NCBI GenBank assembly: GCA_015143735.1
Contig: VKHC01000694.1
Span: 1-10,117 of the forward strand
DNA: 10,117 bases
Origin: Synura sp. LO234KE
Lineage: Eukaryota; Sar; Synurophyceae; Synurales; Mallomonadaceae
Reading direction: 5' to 3'
Shown here piece by piece: positions 1 through 7,965 of this stretch (positions are counted from its first letter, which is position 1; every line of letters starts with the position of its first letter). The notes under the pieces were generated by a model. It saw only the letters and a list, made by a program, of their open reading frames with translations. It did no database searches and was not told the DNA's origin. Both the position numbers and the translations under genes were made by a program.

Positions 1-32
1 ACAAAATATATCCTCTATACGACATTTTTTGA

Positions 33-506
33 AAAAACGTCACTGGGTCAGTGACGTTTTCGCAGGAATGTGCCTTTTGGGATTCTCCTCGCGTGGGGTT
101 TAGTCTACTCCTCATTCGGTCCAAGTGCGGGCGGTCTGGTCCCGGAGTTCTGGTTCGATATTCGGAATTTCCTGGTCTATGCACAGTTCGCCTTATGCGC
201 CGTTGGTTTCGGAAGGAGGGACTCCACCTCTTCCCCAACCGACTGCTTTTTCCTACTCGGACTGCTTCCTGGCTCCGACACCAAATCAAGCTTTTATGCT
301 CTCAATTAGGAGTGGATCCCCAGCACTATTCCGGCCATTCTCTTCGTGCCGGTGGGGCTTCCGACTTGTTTATGGCGCGCACCCCATACTTTATCGTTAA
401 GAAGATGGGCCGCTGGTCGAGCGATGCCGCGCTGCTGTACATGAGCGCAGAAGACGATGTTACCAGAGCGGTACGCCACGCATTTGCGAAACTTTCCTAT
501 CCTTAA
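33..506 (+). pseudogene. Tyrosine recombinase C-terminal catalytic fragment (Crypton/DIRS/Ngaro-like)
   Basis: Enzymes of this family cut and rejoin transposon DNA through a tyrosine nucleophile and mobilise YR retrotransposons or Cryptons. The frame is open from 33, just after a TGA at 30-32; no ATG is needed because the N-terminal part is absent. Numbering from the GTG at 51, the catalytic block G-H-S-L-R-A-G-G-A places His96 and Arg99 at 336-347. M-G-R-W-S-S-D follows with Trp122, and the nucleophile is Tyr130 in A-L-L-Y-M (438-440). Lys25 in I-R-S-K is a candidate for the beta-hairpin lysine. The first catalytic Arg is not in this frame. Another frame just upstream (about 59-97) reads C-L-L-G-F-S-S-R, like the usual Arg-I helix, so a frameshift and a deletion probably lie near 95. 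TAA at 504-506 ends the standard frame; seven more codons follow before TGA. The family call is firm; the subclass is not. Confidence 0.75.
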
Positions 507-681
507 GACTTATTGGGGGAGTACTGACTATCTATATATACATAATAAGTTGGGGTTTTTAGGATTTTAAAAATATTTAGTTATGCATCGATTTAATAGT
601 AGTTGCCCCTAATTTAAGTGCTGTATTTGATTGGTTGCCCTCTTATAAATGATTGCGTGAATTACTAGTAGTATAGTGTTT

Positions 682-1031
682 AGTGGAGTAGGAGAACGAT
701 GGGAGACCACACAATGCTTCATGTTGCAAATTATGCGTTATGATTGGCATAAGAAGCAGGGTGGGGGGGGATGATGTACAGGACGACTCGAATTATGCGA
801 ATCCTGCGATTGGAGCTGAGGAAGATATTTATGCATCTGGGCGAATCTGTGTTGAAGCTGAAGCTGCGATTCGACACAATTATTAAATTTGTCGTCTAGG
901 GTGAGAGAGATTTTCTTCCCCGTGGCCTGCCCATACCATTGAGTTTTCTCTTTTTGGGTTATTCTCTCGTCGTTCTCCGCTGCCACTGATTAAATATTCT
1001 TTCCCGTCTCAATTACTCACTTTACTCCACT
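682..1031. repeat. Nested short inverted repeats enclosing about 350 bp
   Basis: The left arm is one continuous 18-nt block: AGTGGAGTA (682-690) followed by GGAGAACGA (691-699). Their reverse complements appear in mirrored order on the right: TCGTTCTCC (970-978), then TACTCCACT (1023-1031), separated by 44 nt. The outer right arm also starts a local hairpin, ACTCCACTTGGTGGAGT (1024-1040). Both 9-bp pairings are exact. The arrangement could be the eroded termini of a small foldback or MITE-like element, or chance; no target-site duplication is evident. Confidence 0.35.
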
Positions 1032-1638
1032 TGGTGGAGTTAGTGCTAGATCCAAGTGGCTTATTGACTATCTGCTGCTGTTCAAGGGAATGTATATGGA
1101 GATTTCAAATCCGATGACGGTGCTTCGCTCATAAACCAAACAGAGTTTCCCATCATGCCTTGAAATTCCAAGCAAGTGCATTCGTCTTACGTAGTGACGC
1201 CGGCAATCTTAGTTCTGCTTTTCATAAAAGTGCATAGGATCGTACAATTAATATTCCATTTCTTCCACTTGTTTGAACTATGTTGTTTAAAATCATTTTC
1301 TTGAATTTGGACGCAATAGATCTATTAATTTGCTATTATATATATAATTGAATCGTTCAATTAATTTTGGTGTGTGATAATTGACATGTTATTTATTTTA
1401 ATTTTTTCATACATCCGTAGTAAGCATTCACTGGTAGTAGGAAGTATAAAAAAATTTATCATTTACGAAACAGTTTTATGATGCATACATGAAATTTTAA
1501 GATGATGGGATCGATCTTCATGTCTTCAGTTTTGTACATAACTAGTATATGCTGCATAATAGAATTATCGAGCTGTAAATTCGCTTCACAAGTGAATTTT
1601 GTACTTGTATTCATTATTGTTAAACCAATACTATTCGT

Positions 1639-1838
1639 GAAGTACTTCTCCTAATGTCAATGTGTTCCAGAACACAGCATATTTGCCACAATTTCAACTA
1701 CGTTTTCGTTTTTTATCCTTGTACCGTAATCCGTAGTAAAGCCTGCATATTTTTTTTTTTTATCAAGAAAAGTACTAAAAGTATTCCGCAAAAGTACCAC
1801 ACTTCAAGAAAAAATAGATCTTGGTGTAGAAGTACTTC
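1639..1838. repeat. Two copies of the palindrome GAAGTACTTC and an intervening T tract
   Basis: The perfect 10-bp palindrome GAAGTACTTC occurs at 1639-1648 and again at 1829-1838. A run of twelve T (1750-1761) lies between them. The motif ACAGCATA also recurs three times in this interval and just after it. The run of T would read as poly(A) on the - strand, but no element end could be tied to it. No function is assigned. Confidence 0.4.
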
Positions 1839-1879
1839 AATCACAGCATATAAAAAATGTGTCAAGTAAAACAGCATAA

Positions 1880-2171
1880 GGTGCCAATAACAAATTTATT
1901 CATAAACAAGCAGTGGTATTCGTAGCTATGCATTTTATGTGGTTCCAAACTCGTTTATTACTCTATGATGGTATTGGTGGCTGCGCGCGGTGTACTCTGA
2001 CAAGAAAGCAAGAGTTTTTGTGCAATAAATCAGACGTGGTCAAAAAGTCACCATTACTAGACTACGTAAATAACCATACCATTTGTGCCCGAGGGGCTTA
2101 TACAGCGACCGATGAGGAGCGAAGGAGGGCCTCTTGCCCAAAATCGAAAGGCTGGTTATTTACTTAGTCAG
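1880..2171 (-). repeat. Diverged interspersed repeat, copy 1 (likely retroelement 3' tail)
   Basis: This segment is homologous to 4366-4564, with shared blocks in the same order. These are AAATTTATTCATA (1892-1904), GTTCCAAACT (1942-1951), GTACTCTGAC (1992-2001), GAGTTTTTGT (2012-2021), GACTACGTAAATAA (2060-2073) and GCCCGAGGG (2087-2095). Similarity begins abruptly at GGTG (1880). The part at 2130-2171 instead matches 6491-6531, and weak similarity to that copy continues to about 2225. Read on the - strand, the repeat carries AATAAA (1895-1900 on +), a canonical polyadenylation signal close to its end. The other - strand retroelement remnants have the same repeat downstream of their coding ends, so a 3' untranslated tail is the best explanation. 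A 13- to 14-nt exact block would rarely recur by chance. Confidence 0.6.
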
Positions 2172-2682
2172 CATGCTGCTGGATGACAAAAAATAATGCA
2201 AGGCAGAAAAACTGTGTAAGTAACCACCCTCTTCGAAGCAATTGCGCCCACCCAGTTGGAACTCCACTCGCCCGTCGTCACTATCGGCCCCCAGAGTGAG
2301 GATTTTGTGTCTACACGATCGGGAAAGCAGGTGAGGTCTCGTGTACTACCCAACCGGGGTGGAGCTATTCGGTTCTAATGCCGTCCGTGAAGAAAAAGGC
2401 CATAAGTTCCTCAAGAAGGGGGTTGCTCGGATCCGATGTCGTGGTCATGTAGTCTTTCGCCTTCTCCCGGGACACGAACCTTTTAAAGTCAGTTGGATGT
2501 TGATTGTCTGGGGCGAGGCAGCAAGCGCTCTATCTACGTGCCCCGATCTCCACGGCTTAGCCTTTTTCAATGACGTATATAGATGCCAGCAACGTGACCA
2601 AGCCGAACGGCATAGAAGACCGGTCAAGACACCGTTGAAGGTGGACGGGGCGTATGACATCGTCTTTAGAAGGTCCGTATAG
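2170..2682. other. Retroelement-like segment, strand unresolved
   Basis: Two incompatible readings exist. On the - strand, 2380-2400 reads A-F-F-F-T-D-G, like the first RNase H strand with its catalytic Asp. After an in-frame TAG it continues to G-W-V-V; another frame (2168-2353) has W-G-P-I-V and W-V-G-A-I. This orientation agrees with the - strand elements and with repeat copy 1 directly downstream. On the + strand, a 113-codon frame (2341-2682) has features spaced like a Ty3-type reverse transcriptase. They are Y-P, E-L-F, R-I-R, V-F-R-L-L-P-G, F-K-V and D-L-H-G-L-A-F-F-N-D-V, the last where Y-x-D-D is expected, with one Asp replaced by Asn. Each reading is weak, and at most one can be right. 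Confidence 0.25.
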
Positions 2683-4365
2683 TTGAGGGATCAGCTTCTG
2701 GGCCCGAGATTATATCAATTCTGCTAACAAGGTGTTTGGTCAAAGCGACACTCTCGTTCAGAGCTGGCACTGCTCAGTGTAGGGAGGACCGCATGGTCTA
2801 GTTGCGTGGTCTGGAAAATGTTTGAATTGCCAGTGCAGATTCTGTGTCCATGTTCAGAGGCAAATATTGAAGCAGGACAGTCAACGATCAAGGTCAAAGG
2901 ATATGAAGAAGTTGATCCAAGTTCTGCCGAGCTGTGGCCACAAGTGGATGCTGGCAGGATAGGAAGATATGACCAAACGTTTTATCCGCAAAGATTACAC
3001 CAAAGGAGGGTCCGACGTTCGCCGTTCGTCTTGGCAGGAGCTATGGCCGCCATTCCAGAGTTGTTCGCAAAGGAGCCGTTCATATTGGCCCAGGGCAACG
3101 GGAGGGTGGCCCGCCATGTTGAGCACACTGGACGCAAAAAGGAGGATTACATCCTGCCACTAGGGGAATAGGAGTCAGGTGACCCTGTCTTCGTCCCGAG
3201 CGACCTGTGCGGCAAGGCGCAGCTGGTCCAAGATCCGGGAGTCGAGGGGAATTAGCAGACGGGTTAACATCGCACCTGAGGACCAGCGTCGCAAGAAGAG
3301 GTCAGGCAGGATGGTCTCGGCGAGAGATTGTATCTCTGAAGAAGCGCGAGGGTCCAATGATGGTGGAAAAATGTTCTTCTTGGAGAGACCCGTAACGGCA
3401 AAAGAGGCGGCAAGCGCCGTACCCAGGGCGGCACCTGACCTACTAGTATGGGGGCAGAAAGGTCGGTGAGGGTGGAGGCGTAGAGGACTCAACAGAATGG
3501 CGTGAGTTAGAGTCTGGCAAGTTCATGAAGACACTACGCAACGTCATTAGTGAAGGTAGAGGGCGGAGGACGGAAGGACTTAGCGAGAGATTCGACTCGA
3601 CAGAAAATGTTGATGTCTCGGATGTCTTTCTTCGGATCAACTTCATGTGATCGGTAGTGCGTAAGACGCAGAGAGACATGCAGAAAGTACACTTGCGCAG
3701 AAACGAGTGGAGCGGCGAGAACCCGGAGGAGCAGTGGAGTTGGACTAAACTGTTCGCCGAACCCCAGGGGCAGGATCGTCGAGGTGCGATACAGGGGGAC
3801 CTCGGGAGAAAATGGGCGGAGCGACCAATATGCCTAGAAGCGGGATATGGAACCACCCGGAGTACCTCGACCATGTCCGGAAGAGAATTCAGGGTAGACA
3901 GAGGTGGGGGGAGTCCCCTGTGATGAGGTGAGCCGGAGGATAGATCGAGAGTAAAACGAGAGGCGCGCTGGGGTCCGAATACGGCGGGAGAAATGAATAG
4001 GATTCATATAGCCGACCATATTCTATTGTTGATGGTGGTGCTGCCGTGTACTTGCTACGAGTCGTGGTCGATGGGCCCACGATATAGTTGGGGAGGGGTG
4101 ACCACCGAGGCAATCGTTTGAGGGAGAGGGAAACTCATCGCCTGTGGAAGCGTCCAATGTCGATACAGGATGTCGACCAAATAACCCGATGGCGTAAGGT
4201 ACAGGGAGACCGAGAGAATGTCCGTGACCCGAATAGGAAGGATCTGAGCCGGGTTGGCGAGACGCCAGGCTTATTCCGGGCGACGAGAGATGGACTCATC
4301 GACAAAAGAAGAGCGACCCTGAGAAAGTCCTTTCAGATAGTTTTTCAGATAGTTTGCGGGAGGTC
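2683..4365. other. Purine-rich stretch, no gene recognised
   Basis: The + strand is visibly enriched in A and G from about 3100 to 4350, which lengthens reading frames by chance. Frames of 61-143 codons exist on both strands (for example 2806-3171 and 3657-3923 on +, 3443-3874 on -). They give Arg/Glu/Gly-rich or Ser/Pro-rich translations without motifs I can place. Integrase, RNase H and protease signatures that would continue a + strand LTR element were looked for and not found. A possible weak internal repetition is CAGGAT(C)GTCGA followed by TACAGGG-GACC near 3771-3800 and again near 4165-4205. Confidence 0.4.
4331..4354 (+). repeat. Exact 12-bp tandem duplication
   Basis: TTTCAGATAGTT occurs twice back to back (4331-4342 and 4343-4354), immediately before repeat copy 2 begins at 4366. 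The duplication is a multiple of three, so the 191-codon + strand frame spanning it (4088-4663) stays open and reads F-Q-I-V twice. That frame runs on into the interspersed repeat and looks like a chance product of the purine bias. The duplication may be replication slippage or a trace of an insertion junction. Confidence 0.6.
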
Positions 4366-4564
4366 GGTGTCAAATCAAGAAATTTATTCATACAAAGAGT
4401 CGAATTCGTTGCTATTTTATGTTCCAAACTTGTTTGATATGATATTGCGTACTCTGACGAGGTCCGAGTTTTTGTTTATTGGCAAAACGTCATATACAGA
4501 CTACGTAAATAATTATTCCCTTCGCGCCCGAGGGCGAATCGCACGACCGAGAAGTGGCGAAGGG
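4366..4564 (-). repeat. Diverged interspersed repeat, copy 2 (likely retroelement 3' tail)
   Basis: This copy aligns with copy 1 at an offset of about 2.44-2.49 kb. Shared blocks are AAATTTATTCATA (4380-4392), GTTCCAAACT (4421-4430), GTACTCTGAC (4449-4458), GAGTTTTTGT (4466-4475), GACTACGTAAATAA (4499-4512) and GCCCGAGGG (4526-4534). It is shorter than copy 1 because of several small gaps. On the - strand it carries AATAAA (4383-4388 on +) and ends at the same place as copy 1, near GGTGTC. It lies about 350 bp downstream, in - strand sense, of the coding end of element C (4915). That is the arrangement expected of a 3' untranslated region. Weak similarity may extend to about 4590. Confidence 0.6.
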
Positions 4565-4914
4565 CACGAGAAGCTAGGGCGGTTCTATTGGCATACCATA
4601 CGACTTAATACTAGGGAGCGCGTAACCGGTAAGGCGCGTTGTGCTATAGTCGAATGGGAGTAGTGGCTGTGCAAGGACTCTTGAAAATTTCTGAAAATAG
4701 CAGGGGAATCCGTGCGGAGAGGTTCACCAGGACGCTATCGCCCCATCCTCTCCTAAAAGGGCATCCGCGGAAGTAATTGAGCAGGTGTTGAGGAAATTGG
4801 CCGCTGCAGCGGTGGACGGTAGAGCTCGTTGCACGAGGAGTATAAATGATCTCCCTCCATCAATCGTGTGAATGTGTCGCCCGGCAACGCGACCGGAGTA
4901 ACAAGAGGAAGGTT

Positions 4915-5440
4915 TCAGTCAGGCCTACTCCGCGAGCAGCAAAAGGTTTTCCCCAGAGCGGGCCAATTAGATCGATTAATAAACGGGATTTCAATCAATG
5001 GCACCTGATCAAGTGTAAAGTGCCCAAGTAAACTGCGTGAGTACTGCCCATGCATTGCCACGAGACTGCAAAGCTTTTTGAGAAGTGTAGAATGCGATGG
5101 GCTCGAGTATGGCTGAATGACCATAGGAAGCGCATGCTCCCGGACCTTCGCAAGGAGAGCGGCAGGGCTGCTTAAAGGCACACACGAATACCTAGAAAGA
5201 GCTCCACTGTGCGATGAGAAATGGAGGCGGAGACGTCAAAGTGGCACCAGCCCCCTTCAACCCACAATAATTTTGTAAAGTCTCCACGCAGCGACGGGAA
5301 TTCCTGAGAAGAGTACGGACAACCTTTGCAATGAGGGCATTTACGTGTCAGCTACCAATATGCTTCTGAATTTTGTCCACAAAGATGCTGTGCTGACTAC
5401 AGTAATTCGCTCAGGGCAATCGAGGTCGGTACATATATCA
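4915..5440 (-). pseudogene. Element C: decayed non-LTR retrotransposon ORF2 C-terminus (RNase H end plus C-terminal domain)
   Basis: The same - strand frame runs from about 5440 to a TGA just below 4918, interrupted by one TAA and two TGA codons. Near 5203-5230 it reads L-R-L-H-F-S-S-H-S-G, like the strand and catalytic-His loop of an RNase H domain (usually W-V-P-S-H-S-G). P-A-A-L-L-A-K-V follows where G-N-E-x-A-D-x-L-A-K is expected, so the last catalytic Asp seems lost. About 64 codons further, R-S-L-L-G-H-F-T-L-D (5017-5040) matches the conserved L-x-x-G-H-x-x-L block after RNase H in many LINEs. S-N-W-P-A-L-G-K then resembles a Cys knuckle whose cysteines have mutated. Frame and spacing fit ORF2; sequence decay is heavy. 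A shorter + strand frame (4846-5031) overlaps and was not preferred. Confidence 0.42.
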
Positions 5441-5820
5441 TCAGCTGTTCAGTTGACGGGAGTGAACCTATCTTGAACCAGTCTGTGGTGCAATCGTGGT
5501 CCCAAATGGAATCAAAAAGTATATGGATTCCTCCTCTCGTCAAGGGGAGCCGAATATGCCTTGTGTTAAGTAAAAACCACGTGCGGTGTGGGAGGTTCTG
5601 ACACGGATAACCCTATAGGATTGAGAGAGCAAGGTGAAATAGAAAGATAATAAGCCGCTGCGCATTTCGGATATCGCTCCCTGAGCTCCAAGAATTGGGG
5701 AGCAATATCAAACGTGGACTTCAGCTCATAGCCAGGCGCGGGATGCAGAAGTACTTGATTCTTCCTTGAAAAGAAAGTAAAGCGAGTCGTTGTTTCCGCA
5801 GATATTATTGGTAATCGGCG
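5441..5820. other. Intergenic stretch, nothing recognised
   Basis: Both strands are rich in stop codons here. On the - strand the frame of element C can be followed a little further upstream (about 5440-5580) with two TGA codons and no motif that I can place. No RNA gene, promoter or repeat was seen. Confidence 0.4.
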
Positions 5821-6261
5821 TCAATTCTCTATTTTTTTGCCGCGCCTCTTTCGACCAATTGAGACTTGAGAAACTGCAATTACCCTTTTAAGGTATTGCT
5901 GATACGCTAGTTCACTGTTAAGCGCATCAGGAGATATATTTTCTGATTTTTTAAAGCTCCATCTTTAAACGCACGTTGCGGGTTTCCCATATTGTTTGCT
6001 GCGTCTGTTGTACATCTTTCCCATCAAAACTGAATTTTTGGTCACGATTAGGATAAATTGTGCCGAACGACTTCGCTCTAGCCAGTGGAAACGCTGTTAC
6101 AGTATCGCCCTCTTCACGAAACGATAGAAATCGGTTTAAATATTTATGATTGTGAGAAGCTACCCGTAATACCACCTTTTGATGGCTTAAATGAAGCTGA
6201 TCTAAAAGACATATATGGCAAATTTTAAGACCAAGTATTAGGTCAGAATTGAAGTAGAAAC
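5821..6261 (-). pseudogene. Unidentified broken reading frame in an AT-rich island
   Basis: A frame without any stop covers about 6261 to 5951 on the - strand, about 100 codons. It has no ATG; the first usable start is GTG at 6175. Its C-terminal part is mixed and protein-like: F-P-L-A-R-A-K-S-F-G-T-I-Y and K-F-S-F-D-G-K-D-V. It stops at TAA (5951-5953) beside an A6 run. One base out of phase, the next frame continues for about 43 codons (K-S-E-N-I-S-P-D-A-L-N-S and a basic tail, R-K-R-R-G-K-K) to TGA at 5821-5823. Removing one base would join the two, so a single-base insertion at the homopolymer is plausible. I do not recognise the product. The + strand also has readable fragments here (about 6080-6225 and 6250-6355), so the strand is only a preference. 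Confidence 0.25.
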
Positions 6262-6490
6262 TTTTTTACATGCAAGCTGGGTCGATAACCGCTACTCACG
6301 TATTCAAAACTTTGAGTTCCGCGCACCTAATGCAATTGGAATAAAAAGCTAGTCACCAACAAAATCTTTCGCTTGCCCGTACCCCTATCGGGATTTTTGG
6401 CAATTATGCTCATATGGGCGCATGGCAATTATACGCCTGTCATGTTTTGCTAAAAGCTAAGCTTAAGTTTTATGTAAAAATACTGCATTA
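6262..6490. other. AT-rich stretch with only fragmentary frames
   Basis: No stop-free frame of useful length was found. One - strand frame is protein-like but broken by one TAA, three TAG and one TGA codons; it includes S-E-E-D-N-A-V-F-L-H-K and R-R-I-I-A-M-R-P-Y-E. GGCAATTAT occurs twice within 40 bp (near 6400 and 6424). No assignment is made. Confidence 0.35.
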
Positions 6491-6531
6491 TCCTCTTCCG
6501 AAAATCTGGTGCTTGTTTATTACTTAGTCAG
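6491..6531 (-). repeat. Partial copy 3 of the interspersed repeat
   Basis: This 41-nt block matches the upper end of copy 1 (2130-2171). Both read CCTCTT, then AAAATC, then a GCT-GTT-ATT spacing, then TACTTAGTCAG, with small gaps. Weak similarity continues towards about 6585 (ATTGTATAACAAACCGACCC against the matching stretch near 2208-2225). The rest of the repeat, including the AATAAA end, is not visible below 6491. It lies downstream, in - strand sense, of the RNase H remnant of element B, where a 3' tail is expected. Confidence 0.45.
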
Positions 6532-6881
6532 TAAGGTGAAAGTTAAAACCAATCAAGCGGTACGACACATTGTATAACAAACCGACCCCTATATATCAAG
6601 AGCAAGCTCTATTACCGAGTAGAGGGAACCGATTAAGTAGCACTTGGTGCCAGCCTCAAGTCGCCAACAAGTTCCTCATACCATTCATGCATCGGTTGAG
6701 TCCATGCACTATCAGGGCAAGCGCATGGTGAGGCAAAAGAAGGAGGCCCTCTACAGAAAAGGTTGCCGCGGATCAACAGAGTGGAGGCATGGGCCCGGTC
6801 GGGGAGGAGGTGTCACAGAGGCCGCCTTTCCGTTTCGCATCTAATAGGAGGCGGCAAGGTGTACTTAATGCTGGCCGAAGG
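6532..6881 (-). other. C-terminal or 3' region of element B, strongly decayed
   Basis: The - strand frame that carries the element B RNase H continues here past TGA codons at 6882-6884 and about 6820. It ends around a run of TAA and TAG codons near 6600-6635. The stretch M-H-E-W-Y-E-E-L-V-G-D-L looks protein-like, but no C-terminal G-H-F block or Cys knuckle was found. The + strand frames here (6644-6844 and the start of 6763-7041) are Arg/Gly-rich shadows. Confidence 0.25.
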
Positions 6882-7445
6882 TCAGCGTGTGCCTCGTTGC
6901 TCTGGAGCCGAGCGAGTGGGCCGGGAGAAGAAAAGGAAGATCTCCTTTGCCATACATCCTAAAGCCGCGAGTAGATCAGCTGCCGTGTTACCTTTTTTGG
7001 AAATGGCGGTGCCCGCGTTCGTATGTTCCGGCGTCAAATAGATGGAGATTTATTTTTCCTCCTTGACTTGTTTGAGTAGCCCATTAATTCGAGTCAGCAC
7101 GCAATTGTTGGCCGCGGACTTGATCCGGTGAGTAACGAATAGCTTGACACAGTACTCGCTATTGGGCAACAGGTTCTTGTAGCGGAGGTACCTCCGGGGG
7201 GAAGCTGCTCCGCACCTTCGAATCCACTCTAACGCGTGATATACAGCTCAAAGCTCATCAGTGTTGCTGGTGGCGTGAGCGGCATGTACCAAGTCAGTAT
7301 TACCCGTGGCTGTGATTACTGGACGCCAAAGTTTACGGATGTAAAAGCTTGATGCGCACTCCCCATACCACTGCGCCAGTTGTGTTGGGATAGCCGCCTG
7401 CAAAACTAATGCAGTGGGGTTCGGAAGGAAAGTAATCAAAGGACC
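6882..7445 (-). pseudogene. Element B: RNase H domain of a decayed non-LTR retrotransposon
   Basis: RNase H removes RNA from RNA-DNA hybrids during reverse transcription; in several LINE clades it is the C-terminal part of ORF2. One - strand frame carries a near-complete domain. H-A-T-S-N-T-D-E-L (Glu codon 7254-7256) is followed by TGA (7248-7250) and A-V-Y-H-A-L-E-W-I, matching the family's S-N-T-x-E-L-x-A-x-x-x-A-L-x-W helix. Further on, a helix ends in L-L-K-Q-V-K-E-E-K, then TAA (7050-7052), then I-S-I-Y-L-T-P-E-H-T (His 7023-7025). K-G-N-T-A-A-D-L-L-A supplies the last Asp (6975-6977). The first Asp strand (near P-L-I-T-F, about 7430-7440) is altered. One TGA and one TAA sit inside an otherwise well-kept domain, so it is either a young pseudogene or, less likely, partly recoded. 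Confidence 0.6.
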
Positions 7446-7740
7446 GGGACATACCAGCTTCCCCCTTCTTACGTGACATGAACCATTTGAAGTCAGCGTG
7501 CGTACCAGTATTTTGAAGTTGGACATCCTGCCACGACTTATTGATATCCAGGATGTTGCTCAGGTAAACTACAGCAAAGACTGGAGGGAGACGAGCAGTG
7601 TTTGGGCGGATTTGTAAGACCGCCGCCCGAAATCCCACAGAATAGCTGGAACAGCAGCCGGCTCAAGTGAAACTGGCACTTTGACAATTTGCTTAGGGCC
7701 TGGCAGCTCAGGTAGTATTAATCCGGTTGCCAAAGTGCTT
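7446..7740 (-). pseudogene. Element B: linker or RT-derived region, unrecognised
   Basis: The RNase H frame of element B can be followed upstream from 7445 to about 7740 with only one TAA and one TAG, near 7570. The translation (L-I-L-P-E-L-P-G-P-K-Q-I-V and W-D-F-G-R-R-S-Y) is protein-like, but reverse transcriptase motifs such as Y-A-D-D were not found. Since a LINE has about 250 or more codons of RT before RNase H, most of the RT of this element seems to be missing. Confidence 0.3.
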
Positions 7741-7965
7741 GCGCAAACCGCAGAGATTTTTGTTTAGAGCGGGCACTACTGTATATCAGTAAGGCGGACC
7801 ACAAGGTCCAGTAGCTAGAATTTTTTGGTATTCTAAGTAAAGGAGCTTAAGAGGACGGAAAGGAGACGGCAATATCTATATCGGTTACCAAGGTGAGCGA
7901 CAGCAAGAGGTGGTCAGAGTCGCGCCTTGCTTGAAATAGAGTAGGTTGTTGACATGAGCGAGTGA
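7741..7965 (-). pseudogene. Element B: possible end of an AP-type endonuclease domain
   Basis: AP-like endonucleases nick the target site to prime LINE insertion. In a different - strand frame from the RNase H, 7910-7918 encodes S-D-H within R-R-D-S-D-H-L-L-L-S-L-T-L. This resembles the conserved S-D-H block at the end of the domain, where the His is catalytic. After a TAA, the frame gives L-R-I-P-K-N-S-S-Y-W-T-L-W, like the R-x-x-K-x-x-x-W segment that often follows the endonuclease. The earlier endonuclease motifs were not found. The match is short, so this is a suggestion supported mainly by position. Confidence 0.3.

Larger units (their letters stand above)
507..1879. other. AT-rich stretch without a recognisable gene
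   Basis: This stretch is clearly richer in A+T than the rest of the window. The longest reading frame is an 82-codon GTG-initiated one on the - strand (738-986). It is rich in Gln, His and Pro and resembles nothing I recognise. The stretch contains the inverted repeats, T tract and short palindromes listed separately. It could include the 3' end of the tyrosine-recombinase element, but no split or inverted terminal repeat of the DIRS type was found by eye. Confidence 0.5.

Noticed and set aside
738-986. An 82-codon Gln/His/Pro-rich frame on the - strand.
   Set aside because: It has only a GTG start directly after a stop, no recognisable motif, and lies in low-complexity AT-rich DNA.
1880-4564. 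Repeat copies 1 and 2 as the two LTRs of one LTR retrotransposon.
   Set aside because: The pair is strongly diverged and only about 2.5 kb apart. A third partial copy lies outside it at 6491, and no primer-binding site, integrase or protease was recognised between them. It is not fully excluded.
4088-4663. A 191-codon + strand reading frame, the longest standard-code frame in the window.
   Set aside because: It begins in purine-biased DNA, spans a 12-bp tandem duplication, runs across the boundary into interspersed repeat copy 2 and has no recognisable domain.
4846-5170. Protein-like + strand frames (Arg/Lys-rich 4846-5031, and a short frame near 5055-5167).
   Set aside because: They overlap the - strand element C frame, which is longer and has ordered family motifs; the + strand pieces have none.
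6763-7041. A 92-codon + strand frame.
   Set aside because: It is antisense to the element B RNase H, whose catalytic motifs decide the strand.
7183-7196. A perfect 14-bp palindrome, CGGAGGTACCTCCG.
   Set aside because: It falls inside the decayed RNase H coding region and has no partner sites, so chance is the simplest explanation.
7210-7230. TTCGAATCC, resembling a tRNA T-loop (B box).
   Set aside because: The flanking bases do not form a T-arm stem, no A box or acceptor stem was found, and the site is inside the element B RNase H region.
7333-7638. A - strand frame read at first as a DIRS-type RNase H (W-F, later A-G-G-Y and G-A-V-V-W-G).
   Set aside because: The overlapping frame at 7248-7526 continues directly into a clearer LINE-type RNase H with Glu, His and Asp sites in order, so the DIRS match is probably coincidental.
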